Below are positions 24,478 through 36,518 of a DNA stretch of 64,000 nt, piece by piece. The notes beneath the pieces are model-generated. The model made no database searches. It saw nothing but the letters and a program-made list of their open reading frames with translations, and was not told the DNA's origin. Each line of letters opens with the position of its first letter. The stretch's first letter is position 1. The stretch is from Antarcticimicrobium sp040365005 (GTDB lineage: Bacteria; Pseudomonadota; Alphaproteobacteria; Rhodobacterales; Rhodobacteraceae), in the NCBI RefSeq assembly GCF_040365005.1, contig NZ_BAABWV010000006.1:124001-188000 (forward strand), in the 5' to 3' direction. A program made the position numbers and the translations under genes.

Positions 24478-25491
24478 TCAGATGTCGATATCCAGCGTCA
24501 CCGGGAAATGGTCCGAGGCACACAACAACGCCTCGCGCAATTCCCGGAACGACCAACAGGTTTCATCCTCGAACGGATGCCAGATCCGCCACGACGGGCG
24601 GCGCGACATCAGGTCCTGCGACACCATGATGTAATCCAGCAGCGCCTGCAGGTATCGCCCCTGGTCCCGCAGGTGGAACCGGGCCGTGGTGGGCGCCGCT
24701 CGGGCCCGGGTCGCGAAGGCCTCGCGCGCGTGGGGGTCATACATGTCCTCGCCCAGCAGAACCTCGACCGAGGACCGGCCGAACAGCCCCTCGAACTCGT
24801 CCAGCCCGGGGCCGTCGTTGAGATCGCCCAGCAGGATCACGGACTCGCCCTCGGCCAGATGCGCGTCGATGCGGGCGCGCAGCCAGATCGCCTGCGCCAG
24901 TTGCTTGCGCCGGTTCTCGATGGCGCTGCGCAGCATCTGGTCGCGGCTGCCCGCACCGTGCGGCGCCTTCGACTTCAGGTGCGCGCCGATCAGGCGCAGC
25001 CTTGTGCCCGAGGCGGTCTCGGCGGCCAGTTCCAGCGGCGGCTTGGAAAAGACGACCCGGTCCTCGGTCCCGTCATTGTCCAGGTCGATCCGGAATACCC
25101 CGTCAAAGCGCGGCGCACCGGTGCTCCCCTTCTTGCCGGTCTCCTCGCCCCGGGGATCGTGCCGCACGGAGATCTTGTCCGGGTCGTAAAGCAGCGCGAT
25201 CTCCTGGTGGGTTTCGTTGGCAAAGCCGATCACCGCCCGGCGCTGGCGCAGGTCAAAGGCGCGCGCGAACCCCTCCAGCGCCTTGACCGTATCCTGCCGC
25301 CGCCCGGTGTTGGGGGCCTCGACGATCATCACCGCGTCGGCCTCCAGCGCGGAAAAGACCTTGCCCAGCGCCTCGATCTGCTGGGCGCGTGTCACCCCCT
25401 CGCGCCCGGACCAGCCGTCATCGACCAAGAGCTGGTCCTCGTTGTCAAAGAGGTTGGCGAACCACTCGACGTTATAGCTGGCCAGCCGCAT
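24478..25491 (-). CDS. Endonuclease/exonuclease/phosphatase family protein
   Basis: 337 residues. The metal-dependent hydrolase fold is shown by MRLASYNVEWF (Asn7, Glu9), MIVEAPNTG, LIGAHLKSK (the His of the active site), VILLGDLNDGPG (Asp-Leu-Asn) and the terminal CASDHFPVTLDI (the Ser-Asp-His). This is a cytoplasmic member; the substrate (DNA, phospholipid or phosphoester) cannot be told. The start overlaps by one base with the stop of the TerB-DnaJ gene, so the two are in one operon. Confidence 0.88.
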   Translation of the reverse strand: MRLASYNVEWFANLFDNEDQLLVDDGWSGREGVTRAQQIEALGKVFSALEADAVMIVEAPNTGRRQDTVKALEGFARAFDLRQRRAVIGFANETHQEIALLYDPDKISVRHDPRGEETGKKGSTGAPRFDGVFRIDLDNDGTEDRVVFSKPPLELAAETASGTRLRLIGAHLKSKAPHGAGSRDQMLRSAIENRRKQLAQAIWLRARIDAHLAEGESVILLGDLNDGPGLDEFEGLFGRSSVEVLLGEDMYDPHAREAFATRARAAPTTARFHLRDQGRYLQALLDYIMVSQDLMSRRPSWRIWHPFEDETCWSFRELREALLCASDHFPVTLDIDI

Positions 25492-26189
25492 CAGCCGCCG
25501 TGGGTGTCACTGTGGCTGTCGCCGTTGATCTCGGCCCAGGCGCGGTTGATGTCGACCATGCGCCTTTCGGCCAGCCGGATCGCCTCCTGCGGGACACCGC
25601 GGGCGATCATCCGGTCGGGATGGCATTCCTGCACCAGCCTGCGCCAGGCCTTGCGCGCCTCGGGCAGTGGCGTGCCCGGCGCAATGCCGAGAATGGCATA
25701 GGGATCGGGCTCGGCCTCGGGGACGAAGCGGGCCTTGAGCGCGCGGAACTCGGCTGGCTTCAACCCGAAGATCGCGGCCACGTCCTGCAGGAAATCATTC
25801 TCGCTCGGGTGATAGAACCCGTCGGCCATGGCGATGTGAAACAGCCCCTCCATCAGGTAGCACAGGGCCTGGCGATCGGTGTCGAACATGCTGCGGATGC
25901 GCCGGGCGTATTCCTGGTAGCCGGCGACATCGGTGCGCGCCATGTTGAACACACGTGCCGCCCCCGCCTCGTCGGCGCGGGCGATCTGGAACACCTCGCG
26001 GAAGGCGGTCACCTCGTCGCGAGTCACCTGCCCGTCGGCCTTGGCCATCTTGGCCCCCAGCGCGATCACCGCGATGGTAAAGGCGACGCTGCGCTCGGGC
26101 GGGGTGCGCAAACGGTCGAACACCTGCGCCAGGCCTTCACCCTGGCGCAGCGCCTTCAGCGCGTCGGAGATGCGGTTCCAGATCGACAT
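25491..26189 (-). CDS. TerB-like plus J-domain protein (DjlA type)
   Basis: 232 residues. The N-terminal half is a TerB-like helical domain (VAFTIAVIALGAKMAKADGQVTRDE, key acidic residues at about 35-60, and MADGFYHPSENDFL). The C-terminal J-domain has DPYAILGIAPG and the Hsp70-stimulating HPD motif in QECHPDRM (about 188-195). There is no membrane helix, unlike E. coli DjlA. It would recruit DnaK to clients, possibly in membrane stress. It is coupled to the downstream nuclease-like gene. Confidence 0.9.
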   Translation of the reverse strand: MSIWNRISDALKALRQGEGLAQVFDRLRTPPERSVAFTIAVIALGAKMAKADGQVTRDEVTAFREVFQIARADEAGAARVFNMARTDVAGYQEYARRIRSMFDTDRQALCYLMEGLFHIAMADGFYHPSENDFLQDVAAIFGLKPAEFRALKARFVPEAEPDPYAILGIAPGTPLPEARKAWRRLVQECHPDRMIARGVPQEAIRLAERRMVDINRAWAEINGDSHSDTHGG

Positions 26190-26219
26190 GGGTCAGTGTA
26201 CCCCGCCAGTAGGGGAGAG

Positions 26220-26723
26220 TCAGGTGCGGCCTAGCCCGGGGGTCTGAAGGATTTTCTGCATCAGCACAAGGTCCAGCCAACGCCCGGCCTTGCGCCCCAC
26301 CTCGGGCAGGCGACCGACCTCGGAAAACCCCATGGCGGCATGAAACCCGATGCCGTCCGGGTTGGCGCCGCTGATGCCCGCCACCAGAACATGCACGCCC
26401 TGTTCCGCCGCGATCCCCTCAAGCCGCGTCATCAACGCCCGGCCCATCCCCCGCCCGCGCGCCTGCGGGGCAAGCTGGATGCTGTGCTCGGCGCTGTGGG
26501 CATAGCCGGGACCGGCGCGGAACCCACCGTAGCTGGCAAAGCCCAGGACCCGCCCGTCGACCTCACCCACCAGGTAGGCCGGCCCGCGCGCGGCGATCTC
26601 GGCGGCGACGCCCTCGGGCGTCTTCTGCTCGGTGGTGAAGGTGATCAGCGTGTCGCGGATGATCGGGTTGGCGATGGCACAGATCGCCCCGGCATCCCCC
26701 GCCCGTGCCTGACGCAGCCTCAC
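26220..26723 (-). CDS. GNAT acetyltransferase (phosphinothricin acetyltransferase-like)
   Basis: 167 residues. The GTG at 26723 overlaps the upstream stop (GTGA) and begins VRLRQARAGDAGAICAIAN, the conserved start of this family. The acetyl-CoA loop is QARGRGMGRALM (about 90-101). FTTEQKTPEGV and GYAHSAEHSIQLAP are typical for the PAT/MddA group that N-acetylates methionine-sulfoximine-like compounds. The frame is open further upstream, but that part is antisense-like and glycine/alanine-biased. Confidence 0.88.
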   Translation of the reverse strand: MRLRQARAGDAGAICAIANPIIRDTLITFTTEQKTPEGVAAEIAARGPAYLVGEVDGRVLGFASYGGFRAGPGYAHSAEHSIQLAPQARGRGMGRALMTRLEGIAAEQGVHVLVAGISGANPDGIGFHAAMGFSEVGRLPEVGRKAGRWLDLVLMQKILQTPGLGRT

Positions 26724-27331
26724 CGCAGCACCCGCACCCCGTGCGGCGTGTCGAATTCCGCGCTGAGCGCGGGCGCGCCCGGCTCGAACACCACGCGGGG
26801 ATCGGCCAATTGCGGCGCCAGCAGGTCGCGCAACGCCACCGCCTCCGGATGCGCCACCACCAGCCGGCGCAGCCTGCAGCCCGAGGGCGGCAACATCCGC
26901 GCCGGGTGAAGATCGCATTGCCACTGGATCAGCGGCGGAAACAGGTTGTCATAGGGCAGCTTGCCATCCGCAGGCACGGCCATCCGCCAGCGCAATTCGC
27001 CCCGGCTCAGCGCCACCGGCGCGCCGGCCTGCACCGGCAATGCGGCCAGCAGCGCGTCGAGATCGTCACAGCGGCAGATCCAGTTGGTCAGCCGCGCGGG
27101 GCCCGCGAAGCTGTCCAGGTCGAACCAGCGCGGCCGGTCGGGCGCGGGACGCGTCGGATCCGTGGCGATCGCCTCGAGATAAAGCCCGTCCTCCAGCCCC
27201 AGCAGCCGGTTGTGGGTGATGAAGACGTCGTGCTGCCCGCCCGGCCCCATCGGCACGCCCAGCGCCGCCTCGACCGCTTCGGCGGCCTCTTCCAGCGTCT
27301 CGCCCGAGACCGCGATGTGATCCAGTTCCAT
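26720..27331 (-). CDS. Glyoxalase-like (VOC superfamily, PF13468 type) protein
   Basis: 203 residues. It opens MELDHIAVSGETLEEA with a metal-ligand-type His, continues GQHDVFITHNRLLGLEDGLYLEAIATD (key residues H, H, E at about 35-60), and later has WICRCDDLDALLAAL and DNLFPPLIQWQ. This is the single-chain Glyoxalase_3 layout. The catalysed reaction is unknown. Translation of the acetyltransferase is coupled through the GTGA overlap. Confidence 0.86.
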   Translation of the reverse strand: MELDHIAVSGETLEEAAEAVEAALGVPMGPGGQHDVFITHNRLLGLEDGLYLEAIATDPTRPAPDRPRWFDLDSFAGPARLTNWICRCDDLDALLAALPVQAGAPVALSRGELRWRMAVPADGKLPYDNLFPPLIQWQCDLHPARMLPPSGCRLRRLVVAHPEAVALRDLLAPQLADPRVVFEPGAPALSAEFDTPHGVRVLR

Positions 27332-27417
27332 GTTCGCCTCCGCCGGTGTCGCGGGCCAACCCTAAGCGGCGTCCCGGGGCCGGGCAAGCCCCGGCACCAG
27401 ATCGTACGAAACAGCGG

Positions 27418-27905
27418 TCAAACCGCCCAATACACCAGCGCCCAGACCCCGGCCAACACGGTCGGATAGAAGGTGCCGGCAAAGCCAAGGGCGCGCAGCG
27501 GCGGCGACAGGCGATACCCGATCCAGAACAGGAGGCGCATCAGCGCAAAGGACAGACCCAGCGCGATCGCCACCGCACCGCCCAGCGTCAGCGCCGCAAA
27601 CGGCCAGACCGCCAGCGCCAGCGCCAGTTGCTCCAGCGTGTTGGCCAGCACCTTTTGGTCGACCCAGGCGGGCGAGCCCGGCACCGGGTCTGCGCCGTCG
27701 ATCAGATCGTCGTCAAAGAACCGCCGCGCCGCCAGCCGTCCGATCATCGCCGCCAGCACCAGCCCCGCCGGCAGGAAGGCCCCCGGCAGCGCCGCCGCGG
27801 CAGGCAGGTAGGGCAGCCCCAGAAACGACGGCGCAAACACCACCGCCAGCGCCCAGAGGGCGCCGGCGGCCATGCCGATCAGGATCATCATCCGGCGTCG
27901 GGGTG

Positions 27906-27909
<4 letters not shown>
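27418..27909 (-). CDS. Membrane protein, MAPEG-like
   Basis: 163 residues with four hydrophobic segments (about 7-27, 40-60, 97-125 and 139-162). The stretch VDQKVLANTLEQLALALAVW and the later FWIGYRLSPPLRALGFAGTF resemble MAPEG family proteins (glutathione-related membrane enzymes), where a similar N/E-rich helix is conserved. The match is by eye only. Its start overlaps the mutase stop (ATGA at 27906-27909), so it is translated after the mutase. Confidence 0.78.
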
Positions 27910-30035
<2,126 letters not shown>

Positions 30036-31106
30036 CACGTCTTCCTCTCGTCAGGTCGGATTGCGGCGGGGCGGTGCCCGCCTGTGTCTTGTCGGGATCG
30101 CGGGCCAGCCGCGCGAGGCCGTTCGCCCCGCCCGCCAGCCACATGATGTCGTCGGCATAGGCCTCGCGCAGGGCCTCTCCCTGGGCCGGCGTGAACGGCT
30201 GCCAGCGCCCGGCCCCCTCGGGCAGCGCCGCGGCCTCGGCGCCAAGCCAGGCCCGCAGTTCCGGCAGGCGCGGCGTGGCGGCGATCCAGCCCCGGGCATG
30301 CTGCGCCGGGGCGGCAAGGGGCACCATCTGTTCCAGCTGCGCCTCGGGGCGGCCGCCGAAGGTCTCGAACGGCAGAACCGTCACCTCCGCCCCGGGCACG
30401 GCGCAGGCCACCTCCTCGACCACCTCGCGCCAGCCGGTCCGGCTGCTGGCCAGCCGCGCCAACCGTTGCGCCGCCGGCAGCCCCGCCCCGCGCGCGATCG
30501 CCTGCGCCAGCCCCGAGGCCCAATAGGCATCGAGCGCCCTTATGTTCAGCATCACCCGCAGCGGGTAGCCCTCGAACGCCCGGGCCAGCCGCGCCATCCG
30601 CTCGCCCACCCCGCAATAGAGCGAGCCCAGCCGCAGGTTGGCGCGCAGCGTGCCCATCATGTCCGGGTCGGACACGATCAGGTAGCGTGTCCCGGTCCCG
30701 GACTGCGCGGCCAGGTTCAGGCGGATGCGGCCGATCGCCCGCTCCACCGCGCCGGGTCGTGGCGGAGACGTGCGCTCGGGCAGCAGCCCCGCGAACAGGG
30801 CGTGCCGGGTGCGCCGTGGCCCCCAGACCGCGCAGCCCGCCGCAGACACCCGCGCGTGGTTGCGCGAGAGGTAATCCTGGAATGTGGAAGTGGCGCACAG
30901 ATGCGCGCCGATATGCAATACAACGTCCATCGCCATGCCGGTCCTTTGTCACCGGGCCGCGCCGACCGGCGGCCCCTCGGGTCATGGGCCGATCATCGCC
31001 CCCACCCCTGACAAAGCGATTAACGCCGCATTTTTCGCGCCCCGTCGGGAAATCGGCATTCGCTTTCCCGTTGCGCCCCCCTATATTCGTCCAGACAGGA
31101 GACCGC

Positions 31107-31556
31107 ATGACACCACGTACCCTAGCCCTTGTTCTGTCGGCCCTCTTGCCGGTTTCCGCCTGGGCCGCGGACGGCACCGCGACGGCAGCAGACACATTGG
31201 TCCGCCCGGCCGGCGACACCGAGTTGAGCAGCTTTCTCTGGGTCAACCGGCCGATCGTCATATTTGCCGATACCCCGGCCGACCCCCGGTACCAGGAACA
31301 GCTCGACAAGCTCACTGCCGAGGCCGAGCGGCTGGTCGACCGCGACGTGGTGGTGCTGACCGATTCCGATCCCTCGGCCCGCAGCCCCGCCCGCCAGCAA
31401 TTGCACCCGCGCGGGTTCCAGTTCGTGCTGATCGACAAGGACGGCTCGGTCATGCTGCGCAAGCCGTACCCGTACAGCGTGCGCGAGGTCACCCGTACCA
31501 TCGACAAGACGCCGATGCGGCAACGCGAGGTCGAGGAACGGCGCGAATCGCAATGA
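31107..31556 (+). CDS. Secreted DUF4174-like protein
   Basis: 149 residues with a signal peptide ending near AWAADG. The mature part reads SSFLWVNRPIVIFADTPADPRYQEQLD, then RDVVVLTDSDP, QFVLIDKDGSVMLRKPYPYSVREVTRTIDKTPMRQ, the pattern of DUF4174 (a thioredoxin-fold-like domain without the catalytic cysteines). ACAGGAGACC supplies a strong ribosome-binding site 6 bases before the ATG. It is divergent from the sulfotransferase-like gene and convergent to pccA. Role unknown. Confidence 0.84.
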   Translation: MTPRTLALVLSALLPVSAWAADGTATAADTLVRPAGDTELSSFLWVNRPIVIFADTPADPRYQEQLDKLTAEAERLVDRDVVVLTDSDPSARSPARQQLHPRGFQFVLIDKDGSVMLRKPYPYSVREVTRTIDKTPMRQREVEERRESQ

Positions 31557-31557
31557 C

Positions 31558-31583
31558 GGTGCCCCGGCCGAAGCCGGGCCACC
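31558..31583. terminator. Hairpin between DUF4174 gene and pccA
   Basis: GGTG-C-CCCGGC (31558-31568), CGAA loop, GCCGGG-C-CACC (31573-31583): a 6-bp plus 4-bp stem with one mismatch. It sits between two convergent stops. No U-run, so it is only a probable transcript end. Confidence 0.4.
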
Positions 31584-31637
31584 GAAGCGATCTGAACCTG
31601 CGCCGTCACCGGTGTCATGGGGTCGCCTGCTCCGATC

Positions 31638-33683
<2,046 letters not shown>

Positions 33684-33715
33684 GTCTCGTCCTTCGTTCT
33701 TGGGTCTCTGGCACG

Positions 33716-33754
33716 CAAAACGCCGGCCCGGGCACACTGGCCCGAACCGGCGTT
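33716..33754 (-). terminator. Leftward terminator-like hairpin before pccA
   Basis: On the minus strand AACGCCGG (33754-33747) pairs with CCGGCGTT (33726-33719), with a further GGGCC/GGCCC extension inside, followed by TTGCG. The U-run is short. It probably ends the lipoprotein transcript, and pccA would then start from a promoter inside or left of it. Confidence 0.5.
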
Positions 33755-33830
33755 CAGCTCATCACGGGTCGGCCCACGGTCGGGCCGGGAAATCATCTGG
33801 CGCGGGCGCAGGCCCTGCTCGACACGGGTC

Positions 33831-34034
33831 TCAGCACTGGTCCGGGTGTTCCTGGCAATAGAGCACGTTGGCCGCAGCCCCGGCCGCAGCCCCGACGCCA
33901 CGGTTGGTGTCGAGCACGGCCGCGCCAAGATACCCGGCACCGGCGCCATAGAGGATCTGTTCGGTCGGATCATCGCCGCAGGCCGCAAGGCCCGCGCAGG
34001 CCACAAGGGCCAGGAAAATCGGTTTTGCCAACAT
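33831..34034 (-). CDS. Small lipoprotein, glycine-zipper-like
   Basis: 67 residues. A signal sequence ends in the lipobox LAAC (about Cys19), then DDPTEQILYGAGAGYLGAAVLD, a short Gly/Ala zipper, and a C-terminal YCQEHPDQC with two cysteines. It is likely a membrane-anchored lipoprotein of the glycine-zipper kind often seen in Rhodobacterales; function unknown. AAGGAG stands before the ATG at 34034. The frame is open to 34151, but that part is not protein-like. Confidence 0.8.
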   Translation of the reverse strand: MLAKPIFLALVACAGLAACGDDPTEQILYGAGAGYLGAAVLDTNRGVGAAAGAAANVLYCQEHPDQC

Positions 34035-34398
34035 GGTACTGCTCCTTCTCGTTCCGCGACCGGTCCTGCTTCGCGCCGCAGCCGAACAGAACCGCCAGTC
34101 GCCTGCGCGGGCAAGCGCAAAGCGCCCGCACCCTCGGCTTTGGCGGAACACCGCCGACGGGCGATCACCCTGTTTTCAAAGAAGAAAACGGGCAGGCCGG
34201 CGAAATGCGCCTGCGCCTGCCCGAGACAGGAAGGGGTCCGGAACCAGTGGTCCGTGGCATCCCGGCGAATGGGGTCTCCGGAAGCTGAGAACAGGCTGCC
34301 GCAGGTCAGGCCCAAGGCCAACCCACCCGCCGCACGCGGCCCGATTTGGGCCGGATTTCGCCGGTTTTCCGACCCCACGCGCAAGACCCCGCCGATGC
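34035..34398. other. Gene-free stretch upstream of the small lipoprotein
   Basis: 364 bases between two leftward genes. Frames open through it on both strands look like GC shadow. One 9-bp hairpin with a wobble (34169-34177 with 34184-34192, arms around GTTTTC/GAAAAC) is seen; it is AT-richer than its surroundings and without a U-run. The region should contain the promoter of the 33831-34034 gene. Confidence 0.45.
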
Positions 34399-34743
34399 TC
34401 ATCCGAACACCTCGGGGAAACTGGCCCGGGCGGTGGCGACATCTATGACCAGAAGCGCCTCGTAGCTTTCGGGATCGAACGGATCCTCGGCCGGGACCAC
34501 CTCGCGCCCGAACAGCCAGCTCAGCCGGCCGGCGTCGAGGTTGCCACGCTCGAACGGCTGGTCGCCGAAATGCTCCCACAACGCGCGCATGAACCTGGCA
34601 TCGGCACGCTTGTCGGGCGGCCGGCGGTCGCCGAAGCGGTCACGCCGGACCAGCCGAGTGACGCCCTTGGGGTTCGGGCGGCGGATGGTGAACTGGAAAT
34701 CGGTGCCGGGAAGGCGGCCGGGAAAACCGCGGTGTTTCATCAT
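34399..34743 (-). CDS. Conserved hypothetical protein
   Basis: 114 residues beginning MMKHRGFPGRLPGTDFQF. It is soluble, charged and without a signal peptide. Blocks TRLVRRDRFGDRRPPDKRAD, FMRALWEHFGDQPFERG and FDPESYEALLVIDVATARASFP look protein-like with balanced composition, unlike the shadows nearby. I do not recognise a named family. It is convergent to nothing and lies 69 bases downstream of the tiny lipoprotein gene at 34813-34956, so it may be cotranscribed with it. Confidence 0.68.
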   Translation of the reverse strand: MMKHRGFPGRLPGTDFQFTIRRPNPKGVTRLVRRDRFGDRRPPDKRADARFMRALWEHFGDQPFERGNLDAGRLSWLFGREVVPAEDPFDPESYEALLVIDVATARASFPEVFG

Positions 34744-34812
34744 CGCCGCATCCCCCGGACCGGGCGCGACGTGGCAGGCGGGACCGACCCAAGGGCCAGC
34801 CCCGCGCGCGTG

Positions 34813-34956
34813 TTACTTGTACTTGCCGGTAAAGGCCGGCTCGACCGAGATCGGCTCCGGCTCGACAATGACATACTCTTCTTTCGGCGAGTTGTCGCAA
34901 GCAGCCACGGTGGCGACGAAGCCGACCATGGCAAGGAATTGGATGCTCTTCGACAT
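34813..34956 (-). CDS. Tiny lipoprotein
   Basis: 47 residues from MSKSIQFLAMVGFVATVAACDN. A lipobox (VAAC, Cys20) ends the signal, and the mature part is a short acidic/proline tail (EEYVIVEPEPISVEPAF). AGGAGA lies 6-7 bases before this ATG, better than the alternative at 34995. Expected at a membrane; function unknown. Confidence 0.75.
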   Translation of the reverse strand: MSKSIQFLAMVGFVATVAACDNSPKEEYVIVEPEPISVEPAFTGKYK

Positions 34957-35170
34957 CTGTTTCTCCTGATTAACGTACTGAAACCAACAGGACACGGGTG
35001 CCCTGCCTGCCTCAAACTCGTGGTTTCAGCCGCAGGTTCGCGGCCAGCGCCGATCATAGCGGAAAATCGGGCGGAAATACATCCACGGCCTGTCAACAGG
35101 ACGTCCTGTGGCGACAAAGCCTCAACTCCCTCCGTGGATGAGCTTTTACCCGCAAGATATTGTAGCATCG

Positions 35171-35662
35171 TCAAAACCCATCCCAAATGCAGGCCCCACC
35201 CTCGGGGCGGTACAGGTCAAAGAACTGGGGAACATCGGGGGCGGCCGTGCCAAAGGGCACCGCGCGCTCCGACAAAGAGATCACCACGCGCGCCGCCTCG
35301 ATCCCCTGTTCAGCGAGATAGGGCAAGGCGAACTCGGCGCAAAGATGGTTCATGTCCGCACCGGCGATCTCGCGCAGCGCGGGGACACCGGCGCGGGGCG
35401 CGACGAACCGGAACCGGACCCAGCGCGCGCCCGGTGCGTCGTCGATCAGAACCTCGTGCAGGGTCACCTCTTGCCCGGAGGGCACGGCGATCCGGCCCTG
35501 CGCCCCCTGCTCGACGGCCAGCGATGCAGTCGCCCCGGCCAGCATCGCAACGGCAATGCCGCAGCCCCGGCCCCACCGCGAACGGTAAGCTCCTCCTGCC
35601 GGGGCTGCGTGCGCAGCGGAAATCAACCGCCGCGCTGTCTCATATGCTCTGGATGCAATCAT
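35171..35662 (-). CDS. Hypothetical protein (DUF6497-like)
   Basis: 163 residues. A mildly basic N-terminus is followed by a hydrophobic segment (GCGIAVAMLAGATASLAV, about 32-49), probably a signal or anchor. Then VPSGQEVTLHEVLIDD, WVRFRFVAPRAG, DMNHLCAEFALPYLAEQG and FDLYRPEGGACIW follow, which resemble, as I recall, the alphaproteobacterial DUF6497 family. Two cysteines (HLC, ACIW) could bridge. It overlaps the upstream gene by 4 bases (ATGA at 35659-35662). Confidence 0.75.
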   Translation of the reverse strand: MIASRAYETARRLISAAHAAPAGGAYRSRWGRGCGIAVAMLAGATASLAVEQGAQGRIAVPSGQEVTLHEVLIDDAPGARWVRFRFVAPRAGVPALREIAGADMNHLCAEFALPYLAEQGIEAARVVISLSERAVPFGTAAPDVPQFFDLYRPEGGACIWDGF

Positions 35663-36033
35663 GGGGCGTTTCCCCCCGGTTTGTCAAATGTTGCGGCCCG
35701 CCGCCCGGCATGGCGCAGCCAGCGCTGGCGGTTGGCCGGCGATTCCAGCACCTCGGCAATGCGCGCGACCGCCGCCGGCGGAACCGGTGCCGCCACCCGG
35801 CCACCGGCCCGCACCAGCAACCCGCCGTCGCGGGCCTCCAGCCGGACCACCGGGGAAAACCCGCGCAGCTTTTGCAGCGCCCGCCACATGTCCTGGCGGA
35901 TCTGATGGGCCAGCCGCAGCGGATCGGCCATCGGCAGCACGGTCTCGGCGCCGATGTCGAACCGGGCCGGAACCGCACGCGTCAGCGTCAGCGCCGCCTG
36001 CTCGCGCAGGATATGCCAGCGCGCCCGGCTCAT
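35659..36033 (-). CDS. Hypothetical protein in a coupled operon
   Basis: 124 residues from MSRARWHILREQAALTLTRAVPARF. No signal peptide or membrane helix. A predicted mixed fold has LRLAHQIRQDMWRALQKLRGFSPVV and a C-terminal VARIAEVLESPANRQRWLRHA. Arg-rich. I do not recognise it. It is wedged between the cupin gene (stop overlapping at 36030-36033) and the 35171 gene (35659-35662), so the three proteins are made together. Confidence 0.78.
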   Translation of the reverse strand: MSRARWHILREQAALTLTRAVPARFDIGAETVLPMADPLRLAHQIRQDMWRALQKLRGFSPVVRLEARDGGLLVRAGGRVAAPVPPAAVARIAEVLESPANRQRWLRHAGRRAATFDKPGGNAP

Positions 36034-36431
36034 TCCGGCGCGGCCTCGTCGCGGGTGGCGAACTCGGCCGGCGAGATGATCTCGATCAGTTCCATGTCGT
36101 CGGAATGGCGGCATTCGCGGTGCCGGATCCCCGGCGGCTGCAGCACGCAGGAGCCCTCGCGCAGGATCTGCTCGCCCTGCCCCTCGTATTCGAACACCAC
36201 CCATCCGCGGGTGACATAGACCATCTGGAAGTCGAGGTCGTGACTGTGCCAGGCGCCCGGGCTCTCCATCCCCGGCACCGCGCGGATCACATGGGCGCCG
36301 AACCGACCCTGCGTGGCCTGCTTGATGCCAAGGTCGCGATACTCGAAGAACGCGCGCAGCCCCTCGCCCACGAACTTGCCGTCGTCGGCGTGGGAGATGG
36401 TGAAAGCCTGGTTTTTCCAAAGCTGGGTCAT
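36030..36431 (-). CDS. Cupin-domain protein
   Basis: 133 residues from MTQLWKNQAFTI. A single cupin barrel shows motif 1 in AWHSHDLDFQMVYVTRGWVVFEYEG (metal-type His-x-His at about residues 66-68) and motif 2 in LQPPGIRHRECRHSDDMELIEI (about 100-120). Such small cupins are often dioxygenase-, isomerase- or sensor-like; the substrate is unknown. First gene of a three-gene overlapping operon. Confidence 0.86.
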   Translation of the reverse strand: MTQLWKNQAFTISHADDGKFVGEGLRAFFEYRDLGIKQATQGRFGAHVIRAVPGMESPGAWHSHDLDFQMVYVTRGWVVFEYEGQGEQILREGSCVLQPPGIRHRECRHSDDMELIEIISPAEFATRDEAAPE

Positions 36432-36518
36432 GCAGACGCCCCGGGTTCTGAAACGCCCCGCCAAAGGCCCGATGTCGGTGCCTCCGGCGGGGGTATTATT
36501 CGGCCAGGAAAGGCCGGA

